DNA of 16,240 nucleotides. Source: an uncultured Eubacteriales bacterium (GTDB lineage Bacteria > Bacillota > Clostridia > Oscillospirales > Acutalibacteraceae). Below the pieces are notes generated by a model. It was not told where the DNA came from, ran no database searches, and worked only from the letters and a program-made list of their open reading frames with translations. Location of the stretch: NCBI GenBank assembly GCA_934615635.1, contig CAKTTT010000036.1:1-16240 (forward strand), read 5' to 3'. The translations under genes and the position numbers were made by a program. Each line of letters begins with the position of its first letter. The first letter of the stretch is position 1. Of this stretch, positions 7,627-14,983 are shown piece by piece.

Positions 7627-8583
7627 TCAGCCGCCGCCCCGTCCACCCAACGGAATCGATGCGCTAAACGGCTCTTCTCCCCTACTTTCCTTTTCCTCTC
7701 TTCTCCTTTGACCATCTGCACACATTCTCTCCTCCGGTAAACTTTCCCGAAAAGCCTCCAAACGAATCCGATTCTGCTCTCCCAGCAGCGGGGTGAACGC
7801 CTCCTCTATGGCAAGGAACGGCCGGCCGCGGCGGCGGCAGATATCCATAAGCAGGGGGATGGAAAACAGCGCATAATCGCATTTTGGCGAATAGATCCCG
7901 ATAACCGCCCGAATCTCTCCCTCCCCTTTTTCCAGTTGCTGCTCAAGCCAGGAAGGATACTCCAACATGTGCGGACAGCATACATTTCTCCCCTTCCCAT
8001 GCAGCAGCCCATCCCCTCTCAGGCTTGATAAACAATCCTCAACTTTCAAGCTGAAGGGATGGAATATGGAACGCAGCATCGCGTACCAACCGGGATGAAC
8101 GCCCCCTCCCAGCAGAAGGATACCCCCATTGTTCACGGGAGATGCTTTTTCTGTCGGTATAAAAAGAGCGGGGCGGCCGCAGCCGAAATGCTTCTGCAAC
8201 GCGGAAAATAAAGAGGCGTATTCTCCCATCAGCCGCACCGCCCCGTCCTTATTCATCTGGCCGGGGATTTCCAATATATGGATGAATAAGGATGGAAAAC
8301 GATACCGCAAATAATCATATAGGCGTTCCGTGCTGCTGCAGCAATGGGCGAGAAGCACCCCGTCAAAGACCTCAAATCGCATTCTTCCGAACGCCTGCAT
8401 ATACCCGCATATTGCCCTTGAAGGTTCATACTCCCTCCGCTCCCGCTCATCCTCCGTCTCATCGCCGGGAGCAACCATTTCAAATCCCATGCTTTCCAGG
8501 TGCTTTACCGGCACATAAGAACAAAAATACAGCAGACGCTTTTTTATGACGGTTTCCCCCTGTTCCGGTAATACTCCATCCAA
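7627..8583 (-). CDS. Short HgdB/BcrC-like 2-hydroxyacyl-CoA dehydratase family protein
   Basis: A 318-residue member of the HgdB/BcrC family, short compared with the usual 370-430. It opens with KKRLLYFCSYVPVKHLESMG, resembling the family's N-terminal Y-C-x-Y-x-P-x-E/K-x-x-x-x-x-G block. Candidate cluster ligands are Cys59 (AICGYMQ), Cys80/Cys81 (AHCCSSTERLYDYL) and Cys235 (YSPKCDYALF). NRIRLEAFRESL (271-282) is the normal family end. Beyond it runs a 36-residue Arg/Glu/Gly-rich tail that I cannot explain, which shares its DNA with the alternative N-terminus of the next gene. No ATG exists at the N-terminus: TTG 8583 opens the frame, and an ATA codon at 8547 with AGGGGG 8 bases upstream is an alternative. 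It may pair with the downstream HgdA-like protein as the second dehydratase or reductase subunit. Confidence 0.78.
   Translation of the reverse strand: MDGVLPEQGETVIKKRLLYFCSYVPVKHLESMGFEMVAPGDETEDERERREYEPSRAICGYMQAFGRMRFEVFDGVLLAHCCSSTERLYDYLRYRFPSLFIHILEIPGQMNKDGAVRLMGEYASLFSALQKHFGCGRPALFIPTEKASPVNNGGILLLGGGVHPGWYAMLRSIFHPFSLKVEDCLSSLRGDGLLHGKGRNVCCPHMLEYPSWLEQQLEKGEGEIRAVIGIYSPKCDYALFSIPLLMDICRRRGRPFLAIEEAFTPLLGEQNRIRLEAFRESLPEERMCADGQRRREEKESRGEEPFSASIPLGGRGGG
7729..7735 (-). promoter_or_regulatory. GGAGGAG site upstream of an alternative HgdA-like start
   Basis: CTCCTCC on the plus strand reads GGAGGAG on the coding strand, 7 bases before GTG 7721 in the HgdA-like frame. It also encodes two glutamates of the upstream gene, so it may be a chance match. 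It is the main argument for the longer form of the HgdA-like protein. Confidence 0.4.
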
Positions 8584-9848
8584 TATACCCGCTTGTTACG
8601 CTCCGCCTCTTTATTGTTAACGCTCGTTAATAATTGCGTATAAAGCCGGTTGAGCTTTTCAATCTCCAGGCGGGCCGGCCGGATGACCGGCTGAAAAATG
8701 GTATAATCGTTCCAATCGGTTGAAAGCAGCTTTCCCTCCCGCTTCATTTGCCGATACAACGGCGTACCGGGATAGGGGGTATACATGGTGATATTGGCGG
8801 CGAGCAGCCTGGTTTTCCGAATAAAATCCTCCAAACGATGAAATGTCTCCTCCGTGTCTTTCTCTCGCCCCACGATAAAGCTTCCCGTGACGCCTATCCC
8901 CTGGCCTTGTATCCGTTCGATATATTCCGCATACCGCTGGACGTGTCCGGATTTGAAATGGAATGGATCCATTCCGTTCACCTCCTGCTCGGTCACCCCC
9001 TCCAAGCCGATTAGGACTTGGCGCAAGCCGCTAGCATAGGCGGAGCGGATCTGCCGTTCGTTCTCCCCGAAAGAGATATCCGCATTGGCGTACCATGTCA
9101 GGCCTGTTTCGGAAAACAGGGAAAACAGCATCTTGGCGTGATCGGGATCGCTCCACAAATTGTCATTGGTCAGATAAATCCGGCGGGCCTCGGGTAACCG
9201 CAGGATGGCGCGCAGTTCGTCGGCTACCTGCCGGCGCGTTTTTCTTCGGAATTCCGCGCCATATAAACCCGCTACATTGCAGAAACGGCAGCGATGCGGA
9301 CAGCCCCGGGCCGACTGCATGGGAATCAGCCGCCTTTCTTCCCTTCTCAACGCGTCGTAAAGAGGCAGAGGCGAATCCTCCAGATTTACAGCCCCAGGCC
9401 GTTCAAGGTAGATTTTCCTCACGCGCCCGGCAAGATAATCCCGCAAAAATTCTCGGAATATGTACTCGCCTTCCCCTATCAAAAGGGTATCCGCATAAAG
9501 GGCGCTTTCCCTTTGCATATGAGAGGTATGGACGCCTCCCAGCGCCACATACGCCCCTCTTGCACGGTAAGCCTCGGCGTAACGGTAGGCGCGTCTAGCC
9601 GTGGGAGTAACCGTATACATACATACCAGATCGAAATCCCGCTTCGGAAGCGGAAGGAAATCTTCGTCCACCACCGTGACGTCGAAGCCCTCCTGCATAG
9701 CAATCGTTGCCAGCAAAAGCAGAGAGGGGGTCACTACCTTCCAACGGTTTCTTTCCACGCTCCGATCCACAGCGCCAGGCCAGCAAGTGTTGTAGGGATG
9801 GCCCCCCGGCCCGTCCATTTTTGGTGCTAACAGCAAAAGCGATTTCAT
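8544..9848 (-). CDS. B12-binding-type radical SAM protein (divergent member of the tandem set)
   Basis: A 434-residue protein. Residues about 1-150 look like a cobalamin-binding (Rossmann) domain: TPSLLLLATIAMQEG, VTVVDEDF, GGVHTSH and LLIGEGEYIF. The radical SAM core follows with RGCPHRCRFC giving the CxxxCxxC cluster ligands Cys183, Cys187 and Cys190, then YLTNDNLW, VLIGLEGV, GSFIVGREKDTEETF and TPYPGTPLY. The C-terminal block DWNDYTIFQPVIRP is the weakest match among the four paralogs to the HpnJ/HpnP-like (DUF4070) tail. Family members use S-adenosylmethionine and often cobalamin for methylation, cyclisation or C-C bond formation, as in BchE or HpnP. The start ATG 9848 overlaps the upstream stop as ATGA. 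It is cytoplasmic and oxygen-sensitive. Cobalamin dependence is inferred from fold; no classical DxHxxG motif is seen. Confidence 0.88.
   Translation of the reverse strand: MKSLLLLAPKMDGPGGHPYNTCWPGAVDRSVERNRWKVVTPSLLLLATIAMQEGFDVTVVDEDFLPLPKRDFDLVCMYTVTPTARRAYRYAEAYRARGAYVALGGVHTSHMQRESALYADTLLIGEGEYIFREFLRDYLAGRVRKIYLERPGAVNLEDSPLPLYDALRREERRLIPMQSARGCPHRCRFCNVAGLYGAEFRRKTRRQVADELRAILRLPEARRIYLTNDNLWSDPDHAKMLFSLFSETGLTWYANADISFGENERQIRSAYASGLRQVLIGLEGVTEQEVNGMDPFHFKSGHVQRYAEYIERIQGQGIGVTGSFIVGREKDTEETFHRLEDFIRKTRLLAANITMYTPYPGTPLYRQMKREGKLLSTDWNDYTIFQPVIRPARLEIEKLNRLYTQLLTSVNNKEAERNKRVYWMEYYRNRGKPS
8556..8561 (-). promoter_or_regulatory. AGGGGG ribosome-binding-like site pointing to an ATA codon
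   Basis: CCCCCT on the plus strand reads AGGGGG on the coding strand. It lies 8 bases before an ATA codon (8545-8547) in the frame of the short HgdB-like protein, and that ATA overlaps the TAA stop of the radical SAM gene. The alternative start TTG 8583 has only a weak AAGCGGG upstream. Confidence 0.35.
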
Positions 9849-11152
9849 GGCCGTTCCAACCGATTGCGATAAATATTCCTGAAATAGGCCTGACGTTCCC
9901 TGGAGGCTGCGGGGGAATAGATCTGCCGAAGCGTGTAGGAAAACCCCTCCTCCAATTCCTCCACCGTCATATTTTTAGGTCGTACCACTACATTCCACAA
10001 GGTATAATCCCCCCAGTGCTTCGTTAAAATGCGATTCTCTCTGTTCAGTCGGTCGAACAGGGCCGAACCAGGGAAGGGCGTCGGCACGGAAATCATGGCG
10101 CCGTATAAATGATTTTCCATGGTAAAATCCACCACCCGCTGGAACACCGATCGGTCGTCGCTGTCCAGCCCCACAATAAAGGTTCCCCATACGCCTATAC
10201 CGTAAGACTGAATCACCCGGATCGCCTTGGCATACTCCGGCAGCCTTTTGAACTTCCATTTTTCCAGGGACTGCAGCGACTGTGGCACAATGCTCTCGAA
10301 TCCGATAACCATTTTGCGGCAGCCTGCATCATATAAATGTCTCAAAATCTCCTGCCGGGAGGCCACCCCGATATCTGTGTGGGTCATCCAGTGGATCCCC
10401 ATCCCCTTCATTTCTCGTAAAAGCTGCAGGGAAAACCGGGGATTCACTAGCATATTGTCATCGGTGAAATACACATGCGGATATCGGCGATATCGCCGGA
10501 TAAGCTGCAGCTCTTCCATCACCTGCTGTACGCTCTTATGCCGGTAAACCGGCCCGTACACCTTGGTGGATGCGCAAAATTCGCAGTTGTGGGGGCAGCC
10601 CCTGGATATTTGCACCGGTATGGTCCGGTAACGGCTGAAATCCAGCAGATCGTATCGCGGCTGCAGCACCTCGCTCATCTCCACCAAACGATCGTTTCTA
10701 TATAGCCTTCTCGGCCGTCCCTCCCGGTAATCCTGCATGAATAGAGGCCAGGTGTGCTCTCCTTCTCCGATAAAGACCGTATCGAAATGCTCCAGAGTCT
10801 GCCCCGGCAGGTTGGTGGGATGCATCCCGCCGCATATCGTGTAGACGCCTCTTGCGCGAAAGGCATCCGCCAGCTCATATGCGCGGGAGGCCTGCTGCGT
10901 CATGAAGGACATGCCGACCATGTCGTATCGGCGGCTCCAGTCGATTTCCTCCGTCTCCTCATCGATATAAGCAATCTGGTCAAAATACGGCGTAGCCATG
11001 GCCGCTATGGTCAAAAGCGGCGAGTTGGGACAGGACATCAGCTCCTGCAGCGAATCGATATTCACCAGATCTGCATAAATACGAGCGGTTTTGTCCATTT
11101 CCTCCTTCCGGCCCATTTTCACTCCCTTGGGAGAAATCAGCGCAATATCCAT
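9845..11152 (-). CDS. B12-binding-type radical SAM protein (HpnJ/HpnP-like tail)
   Basis: Read from ATG 11152 this is a 435-residue protein beginning MDIALISPKG, the usual N-terminus for the family. A longer open frame to 11374 adds an unrelated basic stretch overlapping the upstream gene and is not believable. AAGGA lies about 12 bases before ATG 11152; ATG 11164 sits directly on that site. The N-terminal domain shows LLTIAAMATPYFDQIAYIDE, MSFMTQQASRAYELADAFRA, CGGMHPTNLP and FIGEGEHTW. The radical SAM cluster motif RGCPHNCEFC uses Cys186, Cys190 and Cys193, followed by YFTDDNML, MVIGFESI, GTFIVGLDSDDRSVF and PTPFPGSALF. The C-terminal HWGDYTLWNVVVRPKNM with TVEELEEGF matches the DUF4070-type tail. 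It closely resembles the partial protein at the right edge of the window. The reaction is unknown; methyl transfer or radical cyclisation are family possibilities. Confidence 0.9.
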   Translation of the reverse strand: MDIALISPKGVKMGRKEEMDKTARIYADLVNIDSLQELMSCPNSPLLTIAAMATPYFDQIAYIDEETEEIDWSRRYDMVGMSFMTQQASRAYELADAFRARGVYTICGGMHPTNLPGQTLEHFDTVFIGEGEHTWPLFMQDYREGRPRRLYRNDRLVEMSEVLQPRYDLLDFSRYRTIPVQISRGCPHNCEFCASTKVYGPVYRHKSVQQVMEELQLIRRYRRYPHVYFTDDNMLVNPRFSLQLLREMKGMGIHWMTHTDIGVASRQEILRHLYDAGCRKMVIGFESIVPQSLQSLEKWKFKRLPEYAKAIRVIQSYGIGVWGTFIVGLDSDDRSVFQRVVDFTMENHLYGAMISVPTPFPGSALFDRLNRENRILTKHWGDYTLWNVVVRPKNMTVEELEEGFSYTLRQIYSPAASRERQAYFRNIYRNRLERP

Positions 11153-11264
11153 GGCTATGACCATTCCTTTCTGGCAGAGGCTGGGAATCGTCCCTTTCCG
11201 ACTTTTTGGAAACAACACCGTGGTCTCCGTGCAAAAATGCAAAACCAGGGTTGAAAATGACCGC
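11153..11264 (-). other. Longest gap in the operon (112 bases)
   Basis: This is the only sizeable non-coding stretch. On the coding strand it holds a TGCATTTTTGCA element (a 4-base self-complementary arm around four T), GGGACGATTCCC (4-base arms) and the purine site AGAAAGGA near the next start. I see no convincing -35/-10 pair and no terminator with a T-run. It may hold an internal promoter or a processing site, or simply be a spacer. Confidence 0.5.
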
Positions 11265-12587
11265 TCAACCCATTTCCCCTTCAGCAGCGCGCTTTCGGAG
11301 GCGATGCCGAATGTAACGCAGACGCAGGCGGGAATTCTCCGCCGAATAGAAGCGGTCGTACATCCACGCCACACCCTTGGCCAGCTCCTCCTGAGTCATA
11401 TTTTGGGGCTGGAACACCACATCCCAAAAGGTGTAACGGCTCCAGTCCCGATCCGTCAGGCGTCCCTGCTCCTCCATCTGCCGAAAAAGCGCGGTGCCCG
11501 GCAGCGGTGTCAAGATGGTAAAGCTGCCGGAATAGATCCCGTTATCCACCACAAACCGGAGGGTTTCCTCAAAAACGGAAGGTGTGTCGCGGTCCGTACC
11601 GAACATAAAAGAGCCCCATATGTACACGCCGGCTTTATGGATTTTTTCTATCAGCCCCGGATAAGCGGCGCAGCGGCCGGCTTTCCACTGATTTTGATCC
11701 AACAGCCGCAGACTCCCCTCGTTCACATTTTCCAAACCAATAAAAAGCCACCGGCATCCGGACGGGCGGAGCAGCTCCAGGATTTCAGGCTGGTCGGCGA
11801 CGGATATGTCCGTCTGCGTCCCCCAGGTGATATGCTCATCGGCAATGGCCCTGAGCAGCTTCAGGGAATGCTCCCTGTGGATAAACATATTGTCGTCCGC
11901 AAAAAAGATAAAGGCGTTGGGGGACACCGCCTTGATGGCCCGGATCTCCCGAATGACCTGTTCCACCTCTTTGTGTCGGTATACCGCCCCGTATATCACC
12001 GGCAGGGTGCAATACGCGCAGGTTCTGGGGCAGCCTCTGGTGGTCTGAATGCTGTAGGAGGTGTAAAGCTCGGGGGAGGTGAGATCGTATCGCGGCGTCG
12101 GGGAAGCGGTCAAATCCACATATTCCCCGGCCTTGTACATCCTTTCGGGACAGCCTCCCATAAAGTCCTCCAGAAAACGGACAAAGGCCGCTTCTCCCTC
12201 TCCAGTGATCACTGTATCCGTATGTTTAGCGGCTTCTTCCGGAAATATGCTGGCATGGATACCGCCGATTACCGTGTAAACGCCCTTGCTTCGAAACGCA
12301 TCGCAGATAGCGTAGGCACGTTTGATCTGCTGCGTCATTCCCGTGACCGCCACCAGGTCAAACGCCTCGTGAAAGGGAATCGCTTCGCCATGATCCTCAT
12401 CAATAAATCGCAAAGAGAAGGTATCCGGAAAAAGGCCGGCGATGGTGAGCAGGCTCAGATTCGGCGTCTCCCAAGCCCCATAAAAGTTGGATACGATGTC
12501 GTTGCGCTCCAGAAAGGATTTCAAAAAAGGGTTCTTGCCATATTTCGACCCTTTCGGCACGATCAGGGCCGCTTTGAACTGCCGCAT
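11265..12587 (-). CDS. B12-binding-type radical SAM protein (HpnJ/HpnP-like tail)
   Basis: A 440-residue protein starting at ATG 12587 with GAGGGG about 7 bases upstream; its start overlaps the end of the phosphotransferase gene by 25 bases. The N-terminal Rossmann-type domain shows LIVPKGSKYG, TPNLSLLTIAGLFPD, FIDEDHGEAIPF, GMTQQIKRAYAICDAFRSKG, IGGIHASIFP and VITGEGEAAF. Radical SAM ligands Cys186, Cys190 and Cys193 lie in RGCPRTCAYC, followed by FFADDNMFIH, LFIGLENV, GSFMFGTDRDTPSVF and LTPLPGTALF. DWSRYTFWDVVFQPQNM with TQEELAKGV is the DUF4070-type tail. It shares the GMTQQ and DDNM segments with the next gene, so the two arose by duplication. The family uses S-adenosylmethionine and frequently cobalamin. 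The function here is unknown; the tandem arrangement suggests consecutive radical steps on one substrate. Confidence 0.9.
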   Translation of the reverse strand: MRQFKAALIVPKGSKYGKNPFLKSFLERNDIVSNFYGAWETPNLSLLTIAGLFPDTFSLRFIDEDHGEAIPFHEAFDLVAVTGMTQQIKRAYAICDAFRSKGVYTVIGGIHASIFPEEAAKHTDTVITGEGEAAFVRFLEDFMGGCPERMYKAGEYVDLTASPTPRYDLTSPELYTSYSIQTTRGCPRTCAYCTLPVIYGAVYRHKEVEQVIREIRAIKAVSPNAFIFFADDNMFIHREHSLKLLRAIADEHITWGTQTDISVADQPEILELLRPSGCRWLFIGLENVNEGSLRLLDQNQWKAGRCAAYPGLIEKIHKAGVYIWGSFMFGTDRDTPSVFEETLRFVVDNGIYSGSFTILTPLPGTALFRQMEEQGRLTDRDWSRYTFWDVVFQPQNMTQEELAKGVAWMYDRFYSAENSRLRLRYIRHRLRKRAAEGEMG

Positions 12588-14983
12588 TTCTTTTCCCCTC
12601 CCTCACCTGCACGGGTCACTATGCGTATTCTCCCGCTATCCCCATGAATTTCCACTCGGTCCGTTTCCTGAAATACAGAGAAGGCGTTGCCATTAAAGAC
12701 CACCACCGGCAGACCGTATTCCCTCGCCACCACCGCCCCGTGAGAGAGCATATTGCCATAGCACATAATCAGACCGGATACCGACTTTAAGATCGGCGTC
12801 CAGCTAGGATGAAAGGTGTCGACCACCCCTATGCATCCTGGAAGAAGCCCACCGAAATCCTCTGCCCCCCGGATATATCGCACAACGCCTTCGGCCCTGC
12901 CGGCGCTGATCCCCAGCCCTTTATAGCTGGTATGTCCGCTTCCCTTTTGCACAGCTATCTGCCGGGAATCCCTGATCATGTAGGGCGGCGTATTCCGCCC
13001 CTCCCTCTCAAAGGCTTCCCGCCGGGCGGCAATCGCTCTCCTGTCGGCGGGAATCCCGGAATAGCGGCTCATCAAACGGATTTCCTCAATGGAGAGATGA
13101 AAAACGTCTTCCATTCCTTCCAATCGTCCTTCCTGTGTAAAACGCCGCCCTATTTTCAAAAGAATACGGCGCAGAAGCACCCAGCTTTTGTCAAAATAAT
13201 ATCGCTGGTTTTCTCGCAGACGCATATATTCGCCACATAGACGCCAATAATGGGTCAGATAACGCCGGTATCGCCTCGGATGCGGATGTCCCCCCGCAAG
13301 CCGCGCTGAAAGCACCGTCTCACTCTTTGTCTCCCCTTCCTGTTCCGCCTCCCGGGAGAGGAGCGCCGGATCGGTTCGCACAAGCTGCTGAAGAAGCGTC
13401 GCCACCTTTACCGGATCCTCCAGCCAATGAGGGTAATACAGATCGTCACAGGCCATCCCCCGATGCCCGTGTTCCGTTAGAAATTCCCGGAGCCTCTCTC
13501 GCAGCTCGCTGAAGGTTTCCTCCTTCTCCACTTTGCGTAAAATTTCCTTTGCATCCATCTGGATGAAAACGCACCGCATTTCCTCCCGGCTTCGGATAAA
13601 GGCGGCCATGCGCTGTAAGCTCCGATTGGCCTCTACCGTCATATTGCGCATGGAATACCGGCCGATCAGTTTTTCCGCCGCCTTTATCGCTTCCTCATCC
13701 CCTCCGCAGACCTCCCGTATACGTCCGTACAGCAACTGGGCGATTCCCAGGAAACGAAAATGATCCCTGCCTAAAAAAACGCAGAAGTTGTATATACAAC
13801 GATCCAATATCTTCATCAGGTCCCCGGTATCTTCGACCCGCTCCGCCGCCTCCAATCTTTTCAGCGTCTTTTCATATCGGGGCAGCCGCCGATACCAGGA
13901 TCGATACCCGCAGCCGATCCACCGCCGCAAGCGCCTTCTTTTTCGTCTGCTGTCCGGCTTCTCCTCAAAATACGCCTTCTGATAGCGGACATTCCAATAT
14001 ACCCGATTGTACGCAAACTGCAGCGGCCGCTCGGAGAATTCCCTGCCAGGTCTGTTGTCGAACAGGCTGAGATACACCCTGCTCTGCCAGGATTCCAGCA
14101 GGGACAGGTAACAGACGCTGGCCGGTCTGGCGTACCGGTCCAGGAGAATGCCGTCCAAATCGTCTCCGATGACGGTGCAATATAGCTGCGGATCAAACCG
14201 TATAGCCATCGGCCGAACCTGAAAGAGCCAGAGCCTTCCGCCCCTAGCCCCCCACTCCACATCGCAGGGATAACCGAAAGCTGCTTCCAGATGCCGGGCG
14301 GCGCGCAAAAGCCTTCGGATTATAGCGGCCGGCAGTCCATTCCCACCTTCTGTCACAGCTCCCGTTTTTCCGTCAACCCTGCAGCGACTCACCTTTTCGC
14401 CGCCGCCGGTAATCCCCGCATTATGCCCCGCCGTATATTCCACAAGGATCCGATCCTGCGCGTTGACCGGATCCCGGGTGAACAGGACGCCCGATATCTC
14501 GCAAGAGAGCATTTGCTGGAAGATCACCGCCATGCCGCCGTTGGGACGGCCGCTTCGATAAGCGGCCGCATCGGGCGCAATAAAAGATGCCCACACCCTT
14601 TTAACCGCTTCCTCCAGTTGGAAAAAGCTTTGAATATGGAGGCAGCTTTCAAAAACTCCCGCAAAGGACCGCTCCCTCCCGTCCTCCTCCCCCGCAGAGG
14701 ACCGCACGATCAGTTCCCGCTTTTCTCCCCTCAGCCGATGGTAGGCCTCGGACAAAAGGAGGGCTATGTCCTCCGGGAATTTACCAGCTAATATCCGCTG
14801 CGGCTCCGCCGTCTCAAGGGAAAAGCCATTCGCCTCACAGTATCGTGGAAGCGCCTCCGCCCCCAGCACCACGCCCCGGCAGATGCGATATCCCATTGTA
14901 TACAGCCTGGAAAGATTCACCGCTTTCCGGCCTACGGATGACAGGGGGAGGTTCCCCGCCTCCTGCAAAGAATAAAGTCTCAT
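12563..14983 (-). CDS. Dikinase / rifampicin-phosphotransferase-like enzyme (ATP-grasp plus swivelling His domain)
   Basis: An 806-residue protein close in length to rifampicin phosphotransferases. Residues about 1-260 are the PPDK N-terminal ATP-grasp domain: GRKAVNLSRLYTMGYRI, VRSSAGEEDGRERSFAGVFES-type loop (93-113), SGVLFTRDPVNAQ (164-176) and DVEWG with LWLFQVRP (241-258). Residues about 265-680 form a substrate-binding-like middle region with EHGHRGMACDDLYYPHWLED, as in phosphotransferases of this class. Residues about 685-790 are the PEP-utilizer swivelling domain with the phosphohistidine in GNMLSHGAVVAREYGLPVVV (His748). The PEP/pyruvate TIM barrel of pyruvate phosphate dikinase is absent. 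Family enzymes split ATP to AMP and phosphate and pass the beta-phosphate via His to an acceptor such as a hydroxyl. Here it may phosphorylate a pathway intermediate, as activation or self-protection. The ATGA overlap with the acyltransferase gene indicates tight coupling. Confidence 0.88.
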   Translation of the reverse strand: MRLYSLQEAGNLPLSSVGRKAVNLSRLYTMGYRICRGVVLGAEALPRYCEANGFSLETAEPQRILAGKFPEDIALLLSEAYHRLRGEKRELIVRSSAGEEDGRERSFAGVFESCLHIQSFFQLEEAVKRVWASFIAPDAAAYRSGRPNGGMAVIFQQMLSCEISGVLFTRDPVNAQDRILVEYTAGHNAGITGGGEKVSRCRVDGKTGAVTEGGNGLPAAIIRRLLRAARHLEAAFGYPCDVEWGARGGRLWLFQVRPMAIRFDPQLYCTVIGDDLDGILLDRYARPASVCYLSLLESWQSRVYLSLFDNRPGREFSERPLQFAYNRVYWNVRYQKAYFEEKPDSRRKRRRLRRWIGCGYRSWYRRLPRYEKTLKRLEAAERVEDTGDLMKILDRCIYNFCVFLGRDHFRFLGIAQLLYGRIREVCGGDEEAIKAAEKLIGRYSMRNMTVEANRSLQRMAAFIRSREEMRCVFIQMDAKEILRKVEKEETFSELRERLREFLTEHGHRGMACDDLYYPHWLEDPVKVATLLQQLVRTDPALLSREAEQEGETKSETVLSARLAGGHPHPRRYRRYLTHYWRLCGEYMRLRENQRYYFDKSWVLLRRILLKIGRRFTQEGRLEGMEDVFHLSIEEIRLMSRYSGIPADRRAIAARREAFEREGRNTPPYMIRDSRQIAVQKGSGHTSYKGLGISAGRAEGVVRYIRGAEDFGGLLPGCIGVVDTFHPSWTPILKSVSGLIMCYGNMLSHGAVVAREYGLPVVVFNGNAFSVFQETDRVEIHGDSGRIRIVTRAGEGGEKKCGSSKRP

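Noticed and set aside
11205..11245. TGCATTTTTGCA in the spacer as a terminator
   Set aside because: The arms are only four bases and AT-rich, with no following T-run on the coding strand.
11153..11374. Longer N-terminus for the second radical SAM protein
   Set aside because: The added 74 residues are basic and unlike the family, overlap the upstream gene by over 100 bases, and MDIALISPKG at 11152 is the normal family start.
12380..12405. FIDEDHGEA of a radical SAM protein as a DxHxxG cobalamin motif
   Set aside because: The aligned positions in the paralogs read VDEDFLPL and IDEETEEI, so the histidine is not conserved and spacing differs from DxHxxG; the fold may still bind cobalamin without a His ligand.
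11091..12647. A 518-codon plus-strand open frame
   Set aside because: It lies antisense to a radical SAM gene with full motifs, its translation shows no recognisable domain, and it arises from the GC-rich third positions of the real gene.
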